In this document: positions 7,272-15,550 of the stretch, piece by piece
Numbering within the stretch: the stretch's first letter is position 1
Layout of the letters: each line of letters begins with the position of its first letter
DNA from: CAYMPH01 sp964392365
GTDB taxonomy: Bacteria; Spirochaetota; UBA4802; UBA5550
Reading direction: 5' to 3'
Assembly (NCBI GenBank): GCA_964392365.1
Contig: CAYMPH010000001.1
Location: 450,060-514,059, forward strand
DNA: 64,000 bases
Position numbers and translations under genes: made by a program
Notes under the pieces: model-generated
The model's input: the letters and a program-made list of their open reading frames with translations, nothing else
Told to the model about the DNA's origin: nothing
Database searches by the model: none

Positions 7272-9191
7272 ATGAGCGGAATAATAAAATTAACACTTCC
7301 GGATTCAAAAGTCATAGAGGCTGAAAAAGGATCAACAGCTTTTGATATTGTCGGGAAAATCGGCAAAGGTCTTCAAAAAGCTGCTCTTGCTGTCAAGATC
7401 AATGGGGAATACCGCGATCTTTCAGCTAAAATTGATGACGATGCATTATTGAATGTTTTAACATTTGATTCCCCTGAAGGAAAAGATATATTCTGGCATT
7501 CTGCGTCTCATCTTATGGCGCAGGCTGTAAAAAGAATTTATCCGGGCGCGAAAATTGCAATCGGTCCTGCCATTGAAAACGGTTTCTATTACGATTTTGA
7601 TATTGAAGAACGGATTGCAGTTGAAGACTTCGAGAAAATCGAAGCTGAAATGAAAAAAATAGCAGATGAAAATCTTGATATAATAAGAGAAGAATTGTCA
7701 TCTGCAGAAGCGGTTAAGTTTTTTGATAAAATAAACGAACCGTATAAAGCAGAAATGATAAAAGATTTAGGAGCTGAAACTGTTTCATTGTATAAGCAGG
7801 GCGAATTTACGGATCTCTGCCGCGGCCCGCATCTTATAAAAACAGGAGCTTTAAAGTCTTTTAAACTTCTTTCATTGGCCGGTGCATACTGGAGAGGCGA
7901 TGAAAAAAACAGAATGCTCCAGAGAATTTACGGGACTGCATTCCCTGATCCAAAAGAGCTTAAAAAGCACCTGGATTTTCTTGATGAAATAAAAAAGCGC
8001 GACCACAGAAAACTGGGAAAAGATCTTGATCTGTACAGCACGCACGAGGATGCAGGCGGGGGTTTAATTTACTGGCATCCGAAAGGTGCCAGGATCAGAT
8101 CAATACTTGAAGACTGGTGGAGACAGGAGCATTTTGCAGGAGGATATGATTTATTATACACTCCGCACATTGGAAGATCAACTCTCTGGGAAACATCAGG
8201 CCATCTGGATTTTTACAGTGAGAATATGTATTCACCTATGGATGTTGACGGTAATGAATATTATATCAAGCCGATGAATTGCCCATTCCACATAAAGATA
8301 TATCAGACATCACTGCATTCATACAGGGATCTGCCGCTCCGTTGGGCAGAGCTGGGTACTGTTTACAGATATGAAAAATCCGGTGTTCTTCACGGCCTTT
8401 TGAGAGTCCGGGGATTTACGCAGGATGATGCGCATATTTTCTGCACTGAAGCCCAGATTGAATCCGAGGTAGCTGAAGTTTTAAGATTCTCTTTAAGAAT
8501 GTGGAAAATTTTAGGTTTTACAGATATAAAGGCATATCTCGCTACAAAGCCTGAAAAAAGTGTAGGGGAAAATGATAAATGGGAAACAGCGAAGAAATCT
8601 CTAATGAAAGCTGTTGAATCTGAAAATCTGAAAATTGAGATAGATGAAGGCGGCGGCGCTTTTTATGGTCCTAAGATTGATCTCAAGGTAAGAGATGCTT
8701 TAGGTCGTGAATGGCAGATGACAACTATCCAGTTTGATTTTAATCTTCCGGAAAGATTTGATCTTTATTATATTGGCGAAGATGGACAGAAACAGAGGCC
8801 TTATATGGTGCATAGAGCGCTGCTAGGATCTCTTGAAAGATTCTTCGGTATTTTAATAGAACATTACGCAGGAAAATTTCCTGTTTGGCTTTCTCCTGTA
8901 CAGGCAGTGCTGATAAATGTAACTGAGGAGCAGGAAAATTATTTAAAAGACATAAAAAGCAGAATGCTTTCAATGAATATGCGTCCTTCTTTAGATTTAA
9001 GAAATGAATCTATTGGATATAAAATAAAGGCAGCGATTGGACAGAAGGTTCCATATATTTGCGTTGCAGGGAATAAGGAAGTGGAAAGCGGTAATCTTTC
9101 TGTAAGAAAACGCGGTGAAAATGATTCAAAAATCATGTCTGTGGATGAATTTATTAAAATTTTGAAAAATGAAGCTGATTCTAAAGAGTAA
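7272..9191 (+). CDS. thrS: Threonyl-tRNA synthetase
   Basis: The 639-aa product matches bacterial ThrRS in length and domain order: TGS domain (about 1-62), editing domain with HSASHLMAQAV and the later CRGPHL cysteine motif, class II catalytic core with MNCPFH (zinc-ligand cysteine) and the motif 2 arginine region RWAELGTVYRYEKSGVLHGLLRVRGF, and the anticodon-binding domain from about residue 540. It charges tRNA-Thr and removes mis-charged serine. AAGAGG precedes the ATG. It is the first gene of the common thrS-infC-rpmI-rplT block; the 100-base gap to infC may hold regulatory RNA, but I recognise none. Confidence 0.97.
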   Translation: MSGIIKLTLPDSKVIEAEKGSTAFDIVGKIGKGLQKAALAVKINGEYRDLSAKIDDDALLNVLTFDSPEGKDIFWHSASHLMAQAVKRIYPGAKIAIGPAIENGFYYDFDIEERIAVEDFEKIEAEMKKIADENLDIIREELSSAEAVKFFDKINEPYKAEMIKDLGAETVSLYKQGEFTDLCRGPHLIKTGALKSFKLLSLAGAYWRGDEKNRMLQRIYGTAFPDPKELKKHLDFLDEIKKRDHRKLGKDLDLYSTHEDAGGGLIYWHPKGARIRSILEDWWRQEHFAGGYDLLYTPHIGRSTLWETSGHLDFYSENMYSPMDVDGNEYYIKPMNCPFHIKIYQTSLHSYRDLPLRWAELGTVYRYEKSGVLHGLLRVRGFTQDDAHIFCTEAQIESEVAEVLRFSLRMWKILGFTDIKAYLATKPEKSVGENDKWETAKKSLMKAVESENLKIEIDEGGGAFYGPKIDLKVRDALGREWQMTTIQFDFNLPERFDLYYIGEDGQKQRPYMVHRALLGSLERFFGILIEHYAGKFPVWLSPVQAVLINVTEEQENYLKDIKSRMLSMNMRPSLDLRNESIGYKIKAAIGQKVPYICVAGNKEVESGNLSVRKRGENDSKIMSVDEFIKILKNEADSKE

Positions 9192-9291
9192 AAAGCGTTA
9201 TTTTTGAAATTAATAGAAAAAAATTTGTTGATTTAAAGCCCCTACTTTATTCATTCTGGCTTTATATCTTTATTACAGGGGGAGGTTCGTC

Positions 9292-9822
9292 ATTAGCGAA
9301 AAATTTCAGAACCATAGAATAAACGAGGAAATCAGATCTTCCAAGGTAAGACTTGTTGGAGAAGAAGGCGGTCAGGAAGTAGTTGATATTGCAGTTGCGA
9401 TTGAGATGGCTAAAGCGAAAGGACAGGATTTGGTGGAAATTTCACAGGATCAGGATCCGCCAGTTGTAAAGATTGTTGATTACAGCAAATTCAAATTTGA
9501 AACTATTAAAAGAGCAAAAGAAGCCAAAAAAAAGCAGAAAATCATTCATGTTAAAGAAATCAAGGTGAGACCCGGTATTGATTCACATGATTTTGAGCAC
9601 AAGGTTAAACACGCAAGAGAATTTCTTCTGAAGGGCGACAAGGTAAAAGTTACTTTGATGTTTAGAGGAAGAGAAATGGCGCATACTTCCCTTGGATTTG
9701 ATGTAATGAATAAAGTTCAGGAAAGCCTTATGGATGCAGCAAATATTGAAAAGCCGGCATCTCAGGAAGGAAGAAATATTACAATGTGGCTTGTTCCGAA
9801 AATATCACAGGCCAAAATTTAA
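9292..9822 (+). CDS. infC: Translation initiation factor IF-3, ATT start
   Basis: IF-3 binds the 30S subunit, keeps subunits apart and checks start-codon choice. The first ATG in this frame (9406) would cut off the N-terminal domain. Reading upstream, the frame is open and encodes SEKFQNHRINEEIRSSKVRL, the conserved IF-3 start. The ATT at 9292 follows a strong GGGGGAGG site by 6 bases, so the protein is 176 aa. ATT is the classic infC start, used for autoregulation because IF-3 discriminates against it. The C-terminal domain (KEIKVRPGIDSHDFEHKVKHAREFL, core KVRPGIDSHDF) is complete. Confidence 0.96.
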   Translation: MSEKFQNHRINEEIRSSKVRLVGEEGGQEVVDIAVAIEMAKAKGQDLVEISQDQDPPVVKIVDYSKFKFETIKRAKEAKKKQKIIHVKEIKVRPGIDSHDFEHKVKHAREFLLKGDKVKVTLMFRGREMAHTSLGFDVMNKVQESLMDAANIEKPASQEGRNITMWLVPKISQAKI

Positions 9823-9850
9823 ATATAAATTGAAATAATAGGGGATATTT

Positions 9851-10048
9851 ATGCCAAAGATGAAGTCAAACAGCGGCGCTAAGAAAAGATTCAAGATTAC
9901 AAAAAATGGTAAAGTGGTTAAGGCAAATGGTTATAAAAGCCATCTGCTTGAGAAAAAATCATCAAAAAGAAAAAGATCTCTCAGAGGTACAGGCTTGGCA
10001 AGCGTAGCTGAGATACATAAAGTTAAGAGAATGCTGCCATACGCATAA
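9851..10048 (+). CDS. rpmI: 50S ribosomal protein L35
   Basis: The 65-aa, very basic protein starts PKMKSNSGAKKRFKITKNGK and carries the L35 core SSKRKRSLRGTG. Length and position between infC and rplT are standard. A GGGGA site lies 7 bases before the ATG. Confidence 0.97.
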   Translation: MPKMKSNSGAKKRFKITKNGKVVKANGYKSHLLEKKSSKRKRSLRGTGLASVAEIHKVKRMLPYA

Positions 10049-10081
10049 GCGTAATAATAATAATTTTTCTGCGAGGAATAT

Positions 10082-10438
10082 ATGCCAAGAGCGACAACAG
10101 GATTAGTCCACCATAAAAGGGCAAAAAGAGTTTTAAAAGACGTAAAAGGTTTTTACGGAGCAAGAAGCAAGCTGTTCAGAACAGCTAAAGATGCCAGAAG
10201 GAAAGCCCTTCAATATTCTTATATCCACAGAAGACTGAAGAAAAGAGATTTTAGAAGCCTCTGGATAATAAGAATTGGAGCAGCAGCCCGTCTTTGCGGA
10301 ATGTCATACAGCAGATTCATTTCAGCATTGAAAAAATCCAATGTGGATTTAAACAGAAAAATGCTCGCTGAAATGGCTGTTAAGGACATGAATGCATTTA
10401 GAAAACTTGTAGAAAAGGTTCAGGTAAAAGCTGCCTGA
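10082..10438 (+). CDS. rplT: 50S ribosomal protein L20
   Basis: This is a full-length 118-aa L20, with the N-terminal basic tail (RATTGLVHHKRAKRVLKDVKG) and the 23S-binding segment RKALQYSYIHRRLKKRDFR followed by LWIIRIGAA. L20 is needed early in 50S assembly and in many bacteria also represses its own operon. A GAGGA site precedes the ATG. The operon terminator lies 42 bases downstream, inside the next reading frame. Confidence 0.97.
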   Translation: MPRATTGLVHHKRAKRVLKDVKGFYGARSKLFRTAKDARRKALQYSYIHRRLKKRDFRSLWIIRIGAAARLCGMSYSRFISALKKSNVDLNRKMLAEMAVKDMNAFRKLVEKVQVKAA

Positions 10439-10451
10439 AACCTGCTTTGAA

Positions 10452-11378
10452 ATGAAAAAAAATGTAAAAGTTAAAGGGTGCGCCATATTTTTGGCGCTCT
10501 TTTTTTATATGGGCTTTTTTCTTTCAGAAGCTTTTCCCTTACCTCTGACTGAAACTGTTTATTCTATACCGGAAGAACAGATTGAATTTAACCTTAAAGA
10601 AGAAGTCCATCATATAAATAATTATTACACTAAGGAACAGCTCTCTCTTGGGCTTGGAGTTACACCGTCTTTATCCATATGGTTTTTGTTTGATTATCTG
10701 CATCTGCATTATCCAAATGCTTATTCCCAGAATCAGATTGGCGATGTTTATTTAAAAATTCACTCATATATTGGAGATGTTTTAAATGATTCAATCCATT
10801 TTTCATTCCTGATATTATTCCGCTTCCCGACAGGAAAAGATGCCTATTCAGATTCAACATGGAGAAATCTGAGCTTCGGAAATAATGAAATAACAATCGG
10901 TCCTATTGTTAAATTCGATATTATTGAAAAAGTATTTCTTCATTTTAATTTGTTTTATACTTTTCGGCCGGCTCCTTCTGAAGATTTTTATGGTGGAATT
11001 CACATTGATCCTTTTACTGCTGTAACCTGGGAAAATGTCTTCGGATTGAATTTTATGTCTTCTAAAGCCTTTTTATATTATGAAAGGCTGAAAAATGATT
11101 ATTTGACTGTTTCTCTTGCTGTTAATACCATTGCGATTTATCCTGTTGTTCCTTTTTTTGAAACTAATATATCATTCAGGTTTTATAGAGACACAATTGA
11201 TACAGGCGGCTTTATGATTAAAGGAGCAGGTGCAGATCCGGTGCTTTTTCTTTCAGTCGGTGCGAATTTTTTTATAACAAAGGAAATTTATATCGGATTA
11301 TACGCAGTTTTTTCGCCAATACCGTATCAGAATTTTACAACTGAAGTTTACGGATTTAATTTCAGCATTCAGTTTTAG
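10452..11378 (+). CDS. Predicted outer-membrane beta-barrel protein
   Basis: The 308-aa product has a signal peptide (KGCAIFLALFFYMGFFLSEAF) and then alternating hydrophobic/polar strands with aromatic girdles, ending in a phenylalanine (NFSIQF) as barrels inserted by BamA do. No family is recognised; I infer a small outer-membrane channel or structural barrel. The start lies 13 bases after rplT with no clear ribosome binding site, so translation may be coupled to rplT. A strong terminator hairpin covers codons 10-19. An in-frame ATG at 10509 would shorten the signal peptide and also lacks a site. Confidence 0.6.
   Translation: MKKNVKVKGCAIFLALFFYMGFFLSEAFPLPLTETVYSIPEEQIEFNLKEEVHHINNYYTKEQLSLGLGVTPSLSIWFLFDYLHLHYPNAYSQNQIGDVYLKIHSYIGDVLNDSIHFSFLILFRFPTGKDAYSDSTWRNLSFGNNEITIGPIVKFDIIEKVFLHFNLFYTFRPAPSEDFYGGIHIDPFTAVTWENVFGLNFMSSKAFLYYERLKNDYLTVSLAVNTIAIYPVVPFFETNISFRFYRDTIDTGGFMIKGAGADPVLFLSVGANFFITKEIYIGLYAVFSPIPYQNFTTEVYGFNFSIQF
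10480..10506 (+). terminator. Intrinsic terminator of the infC operon, inside the next gene
   Basis: GCGCCA (10480..10485) and TGGCGC (10492..10497) form a GC-rich stem with a 6-base loop, followed by TCT and a T-run to 10506. It is a textbook rho-independent terminator placed within the signal-peptide codons of the downstream barrel gene. Confidence 0.8.
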
Positions 11379-11422
11379 GAAAATGCTGTAATATTTAAAT
11401 TACTTAAAGTAGAAAATTAGTC

Positions 11423-11451
11423 TTGACTTGCGAAATTTGTTTTTTTATTAT
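11423..11451 (+). promoter_or_regulatory. Sigma-70-type promoter for the zapA operon
   Basis: TTGACT (11423..11428), a 17-base spacer and TATTAT (11446..11451) face the next genes. The leader to the ATG at 11632 is about 170 bases and contains a 10-bp inverted repeat, ACTGAAATAT at 11491 with ATATTTCAGT at 11520, which could form a hairpin. Confidence 0.6.
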
Positions 11452-11631
11452 ATTTTAGATATATATTTGTGTATTTTTTTTGAATGATACACTGAAATAT
11501 TTACTAGTTTATTTTTATGATATTTCAGTAATAAATAATGTTATAAGAGCCGATTATCCGATAATATAAGTAGTAATTTTATTCTTATATTAATTTAACG
11601 GAAAATTCACCCCATATACGGAGGTATTGAA

Positions 11632-12429
11632 ATGATATCAATGCAGCAGCTTGAAGAGCTTGAAAACAGGGTTGTTAAGGCGCTTCAGTTAATTACAGAT
11701 CTAAGATCCGAGAACGCTAAAATTGAAAGTGATAATGAAACTTTAAAAAGTGAAGTTGAGGAAGTTAAACTTGCTCTTGAGGAAAAAGAGCAGGAAATTG
11801 ATAAAATAAAGAAAGATCTTGATTTATCAACAAAGGAACTGAAAGACCTTAAAGATAAAGAAGAGGTTCTTGAAAAGAAAATACTTGGATTGCTCGGAAA
11901 ACTCGAAATTATGACCGGTTCAGGATCTGTGAAATCTGAATCAAGGCAGGATGCCCCGTCTTCACATACATTTACAAAGCTAGAAGAAAAACAGGAAGCA
12001 CCTGCAGCTGTTAAGCCTGCAGAGAATAAGCCTGCATCAAAAGTATCCGGTCTGGGAGCTGCAGCAGCAGTAGGCGGAGCTGCAGCTGTTACAGCAGCAG
12101 CGGTTATGGCTGCAAAATCATCTGATAATGATATAAAGGTGGAAACTGTAAAAGCAGAAGCTCCATCTATTGAAGAAGATGACGATATTATAATAATTGA
12201 TGATGAATCAGAAGCTGCAGATAATAATGTTGTTGTTGAAACAGTATCCAGTGAAGCGGATAATGATGATGATGAAATCATTCTTCTGGACGATGACGAA
12301 GATGATATAATTCTTGATGATGAAAATGATGTGATTATTGATGAATCTGCCCCTAAAAAGATTAAAGAAAAATCAGCAGCCCCGATAGATGATGATGAAT
12401 TTCTTATTGTTGAAGAGGATGAAAAATAA
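11632..12429 (+). CDS. Coiled-coil protein with acidic tail, next to zapA
   Basis: The 265-aa protein has three parts. Residues 1-100 are a long heptad coiled coil (MQQLEELENRVVKALQLI, then RSENAKIESDNETLKSEVEE). Residues about 135-165 are an Ala/Val-rich hydrophobic stretch (GLGAAAAVGGAAAVTAAAVMAA) that could be a short membrane anchor. The rest is a strongly acidic low-complexity tail with repeated clusters such as EEDDDIIIIDDE and DDEIILLDDDEDD. The start has GGAGGT 6 bases upstream. The head resembles ZapB-like division proteins, and the neighbour 11 bases downstream is zapA, so I infer a ZapA partner at the septum. The acidic tail is not part of normal ZapB. Confidence 0.6.
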   Translation: MISMQQLEELENRVVKALQLITDLRSENAKIESDNETLKSEVEEVKLALEEKEQEIDKIKKDLDLSTKELKDLKDKEEVLEKKILGLLGKLEIMTGSGSVKSESRQDAPSSHTFTKLEEKQEAPAAVKPAENKPASKVSGLGAAAAVGGAAAVTAAAVMAAKSSDNDIKVETVKAEAPSIEEDDDIIIIDDESEAADNNVVVETVSSEADNDDDEIILLDDDEDDIILDDENDVIIDESAPKKIKEKSAAPIDDDEFLIVEEDEK

Positions 12430-12440
12430 CGGCAGATAAT

Positions 12441-12761
12441 ATGGAATCAAACAGGGTAAAAGTAGATATTTTCGGCCAGACTTATACTATAAAAGGCGAT
12501 GCTGAATCTGATTATATTGTTAAACTTGCCGGGTATGTTAATTCCAAAATGAATGAAGTAAGCGACAGCATTGGAAACGGAAATCCGGTTCAGGTTGCTA
12601 TTCTTGCTGCTATGAATATAGCTGATGAATTCCATCAGCTTAAAAATATAAGTTCAGGTTCTGAAGTTGCAGTTGAAAGAAAGACTTCTGAGCTTATTTC
12701 AATGCTGGATGAAGGTCTTACCGGAGATATTTTCGTTAGAGAAGTAAATCCGCATAATTAA
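12441..12761 (+). CDS. zapA: Cell division protein ZapA
   Basis: The 106-aa product matches ZapA: the N-terminal globular head (VKVDIFGQTYTIKGDAESDYIVKLAGYVN, core VDIFGQTYTIKG) and the helix with ILAAMNIADEF. ZapA tetramers bundle FtsZ filaments at the division site. It follows the coiled-coil gene by 11 bases, which supports a joint role. Confidence 0.9.
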   Translation: MESNRVKVDIFGQTYTIKGDAESDYIVKLAGYVNSKMNEVSDSIGNGNPVQVAILAAMNIADEFHQLKNISSGSEVAVERKTSELISMLDEGLTGDIFVREVNPHN

Positions 12762-13094
12762 TATCGAACATAAGCCGCTTTTAATGTTTTTTACCTCATT
12801 AAATATAATAATTAACGATTAAATTTATTATTTCCTGCTTTCAAGATGAATCTCAGCCTATCGAGTATCTGTTTTTTTTAAAAGAATATGAATTTGTTTG
12901 AAGATTCATTGATTAATCATTATGTAAATCAATCCGTTTTTAAAAATTTCAAAATCAAATTAAAGCATAAATAAATTTTTTTAAATTTTATTTATGCACA
13001 TCAATCGAAGTAACCGGATAAAGGATTATAATAAAAAAAAAGTGATTTTTTTTAATTTTTTTTCAAAAATAAAGGCGACATAATGTAATTGCGC
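12762..13094. other. AT-rich spacer after zapA
   Basis: There is no open frame with a ribosome binding site here. One clear inverted repeat, GCATAAATAAA (12965..12975) with TTTATTTATGC (12987..12997), may terminate the zapA transcript or act in both directions. 6S RNA often lies after zapA in other bacteria, but I could not draw its long bulged hairpin here. Confidence 0.5.
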
Positions 13095-13123
13095 TTGACT
13101 TTTTTTTTCTGATTAATTATTAA
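13095..13123 (+). promoter_or_regulatory. Promoter for the aminomutase cluster
   Basis: TTGACT (13095..13100), a 17-base spacer of mostly T, and TATTAA (13118..13123). It is the only good promoter before the four-gene cluster and argues that the true start of the first gene is the ATG at 13225 and not the TTG at 13132, which would be nearly leaderless. Confidence 0.55.
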
Positions 13124-13224
13124 AACACAGCTTGGAAATTAATTTATTTAAAATTAATTTTTTAAAAATTTTCCGCCGAAAAATAAACGGGACAACAAAA
13201 AAAAGTGGGGTTAAAAAAATTTTT

Positions 13225-14565
13225 ATGGAAGAAAACAGGGCTGAGTTAAGCGAAGCTGGATTAATTCAGGAGGAGTCAGAGCCTCCAAGTTTTACATTAT
13301 CTTCAAACAGTTTAATAATTAGAGAAAAAATCAGTTCAATTAATCCAGGAATACTGGAAGATCCCTCAATTAATTTTAAAATACCTGCCTCAATTAAAAA
13401 AAACAGCAGTTTTAAACCAATAATAGATGAAAAAACCAGAAAATTCAGGAAGAAATATTATTCAAATGTGAAAGATTCTGAATGGAACGACTGGAAATGG
13501 CAGTTGAGAAACAGAATCAGAAGCCTTTCTGATCTGGAAAGAGTGATTAATCTTTCTGAAGATGAAGTGGATGCTATTTCAAGGAATATAAACGCTTTGC
13601 CGCTCGCAATAACACCATATTATGCAAGTTTAATAAGCAAAGATGACCCGACTCATTCAATCAGACGCACTGTTATACCAACAACATCCGAATATATTAA
13701 GATGATAGGCGAGGCTGATGATCCATTATCAGAAGATCATGACAGTCCTGTGCCGGGAATAGTTCACAGATATCCGGACAGGGTACTTTTTTTGACAACC
13801 GGCTACTGTTCTGTATACTGCAGATACTGTACAAGATCAAGAATGGTTGGTGACGGCTGTAAATCTCATGTAACAATGGAGCAATGGGAAAAAGGCATAA
13901 AATATATTGAGTCAAACCCTGCCATCAGGGATGTATTGCTTTCCGGAGGAGATCCTCTTACATTATCAAATGAAAAGCTTAACTGGCTTCTTTCAAGGCT
14001 TTCCAGGATTCCTCATGTTGAGTTTATTAGAATAGGAACTAAAGTTCCTGTTGTTCTTCCGCAGAGAATAACTCCATCGCTAACGAATATTTTGAAAAAA
14101 TACCATCCATTGTGGATAAGTATACATTTTACGCATCCTGAAGAAATAACTAAAGAAACTTCTGCTGCATGTAAAAAGCTTGCAGATGCCGGAATTCCTC
14201 TTGGAAGCCAGACAGTTCTCCTTCAGGGCATAAATGATGATGTTGAAACAATGAAAAAGCTGTATCACGGACTTCTCAAAATTCGCGTAAGACCGTATTA
14301 TCTTTATCAGTGCGATCCGATTACAGGATCTTCACATTTCAGAACGCCTGTTGAAAAGGGAATAGAAATAATTTCCGGGCTAAGAGGCCATACATCCGGA
14401 TATGCTGTACCGCATTATGTTATTGATGCACCGGACGGCGGCGGAAAAATTCCGCTTTTGCCGGATTATTTTGCAGGCAGGGATGGTCATCATGTAGTTT
14501 TGAGGAATTATGAAGGCAATATATATAAATATCCTGATAATGTAGGCGAACCGGTGATCTGCTGA
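13225..14565 (+). CDS. kamA: Lysine 2,3-aminomutase (KamA-type radical SAM)
   Basis: The 446-aa protein aligns with clostridial lysine 2,3-aminomutase from the EWNDWKWQLRNRI segment to the FEGVI-like end (RNYEGNIYKY). It carries the radical SAM cluster motif CSVYCRYC, the SGGDPL strand, and the PLP lysine in DAPDGGGK. The two aspartates that hold the lysine side-chain amine in the known enzyme are both present (YQCDPITG and VIDAPDGG), so L-lysine to L-beta-lysine is the likely reaction. The C-terminal Cys-rich tail of the clostridial enzyme is absent, and an N-terminal extension of about 60 residues is present. Upstream TTG (13132) would add 31 residues. It is first of four closely packed genes. 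Confidence 0.88.
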   Translation: MEENRAELSEAGLIQEESEPPSFTLSSNSLIIREKISSINPGILEDPSINFKIPASIKKNSSFKPIIDEKTRKFRKKYYSNVKDSEWNDWKWQLRNRIRSLSDLERVINLSEDEVDAISRNINALPLAITPYYASLISKDDPTHSIRRTVIPTTSEYIKMIGEADDPLSEDHDSPVPGIVHRYPDRVLFLTTGYCSVYCRYCTRSRMVGDGCKSHVTMEQWEKGIKYIESNPAIRDVLLSGGDPLTLSNEKLNWLLSRLSRIPHVEFIRIGTKVPVVLPQRITPSLTNILKKYHPLWISIHFTHPEEITKETSAACKKLADAGIPLGSQTVLLQGINDDVETMKKLYHGLLKIRVRPYYLYQCDPITGSSHFRTPVEKGIEIISGLRGHTSGYAVPHYVIDAPDGGGKIPLLPDYFAGRDGHHVVLRNYEGNIYKYPDNVGEPVIC

Positions 14566-14566
14566 T

Positions 14567-15550
14567 ATGTTTTTAATAAAAGTCGGTTTAACTTATGATC
14601 TTCGTTCGGATTATACTGCAGAAGGTTTTTCCGATGAGGAAACTGCAGAATTCGATAAAATTGAAACAGTTGAAGCTATTGAATCAGCTCTGCATGCTGC
14701 AGGATATCTTACCGATAGAATAGGAAATATAAAATCTCTTGCTAAAAGGCTCATATCCGGCGAAAAGTGGGATATTGTCTTTAATATTGCTGAAGGTATG
14801 TATGGAGTGGCAAGGGAAGGCCAGGTGCCGGCTCTGCTTGACGCATATAACATTCCATACACTTTTTCTGATACGCTGATTATGGCTCTGACCCTTCATA
14901 AAGGTTTTACTAAAAGTGTTATAAGAGATATCGGCGTACCAACAGCTGATTTTGCAATTGTGGAAAAAATTGAAGATATTGCCAAAATCAGGTTTGGTTA
15001 TCCTTTATTTGCAAAACCTGCTGCAGAAGGAAATGGCAAAGGTATATCCCCGAATTCTATAATTAAGACTAAGGCTGAGCTTGTTTTTACCTGCTCATAT
15101 CTGCTAAAAAAATTCAATGGTCCTGTTATAGTTGAAGAATTTCTTCCCGGCAGGGAATTTACTGTAGGTATTATCGGTACAGGAGAAAATTCAAGAGCAG
15201 TTGGAACCATAGAAGTTGTTTCAACTGAAAAGGGCGATCAGAATGTTTATACTTATGAAAACAAGCAGAACTGTCATGAGTTTTGTGAATATATTTTAAT
15301 AACAGGCGAAATCGCTGAGAAATGCGAAAAAACGGCTCTCGATGCATGGAAGGGGCTGGGCTGCAGAGATGCAGGAAGAATAGATTTAAGATATGATGCG
15401 AAAGGCGTTCCGAATTTTCTTGAGGTAAATCCTGTTGCAGGGCTTAATCCTATTGATTCGGATTTGCCGATTATATGCAGCAAAATCGGAATGCCTTATA
15501 ACGATCTGATAAAACAAATAATGGATTCAGCGGTACAAAGAATAAAATGA
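14567..15550 (+). CDS. ATP-grasp ligase 1 (D-Ala-D-Ala-ligase-like)
   Basis: The 327-aa protein has the ATP-grasp fold: an N-terminal domain with DIVFNIAEG, a central lysine strand PLFAKPAAEGNGKGIS, the P-loop-like EEFLPGREFTVGI, and the Mg-binding RIDLRYD...FLEVNPVAGLNP. It is closest to D-alanine ligases but differs in the acceptor loop, and the cell-wall operon context is missing. ATP-grasp enzymes join a carboxylate to an amine via an acyl phosphate. It starts 1 base after the aminomutase stop and overlaps the next gene by 4 bases, so the products likely act in one pathway, probably on beta-lysine. Confidence 0.8.
   Translation: MFLIKVGLTYDLRSDYTAEGFSDEETAEFDKIETVEAIESALHAAGYLTDRIGNIKSLAKRLISGEKWDIVFNIAEGMYGVAREGQVPALLDAYNIPYTFSDTLIMALTLHKGFTKSVIRDIGVPTADFAIVEKIEDIAKIRFGYPLFAKPAAEGNGKGISPNSIIKTKAELVFTCSYLLKKFNGPVIVEEFLPGREFTVGIIGTGENSRAVGTIEVVSTEKGDQNVYTYENKQNCHEFCEYILITGEIAEKCEKTALDAWKGLGCRDAGRIDLRYDAKGVPNFLEVNPVAGLNPIDSDLPIICSKIGMPYNDLIKQIMDSAVQRIK

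Noticed and set aside
11685..12281. 198-aa antisense frame opposite the acidic coiled-coil gene
   Set aside because: It is a Ser-rich low-complexity shadow of the Asp/Glu and Ala codons on the plus strand.
12762..13094. 6S RNA after zapA
   Set aside because: The location is typical, but I could not form the long rod with a central bubble; the region is too AT-rich and has no matching segment.
13132..13224. TTG start extending the aminomutase by 31 residues
   Set aside because: It would be nearly leaderless behind the promoter at 13095 and has no ribosome binding site; the added residues are not typical of the family.
14885..14894. GCTCTGACCC inside the first ATP-grasp gene
   Set aside because: It matches the RAYT repeat, but it encodes a normal stretch of the protein, is single, and has no inverted partner; likely chance.
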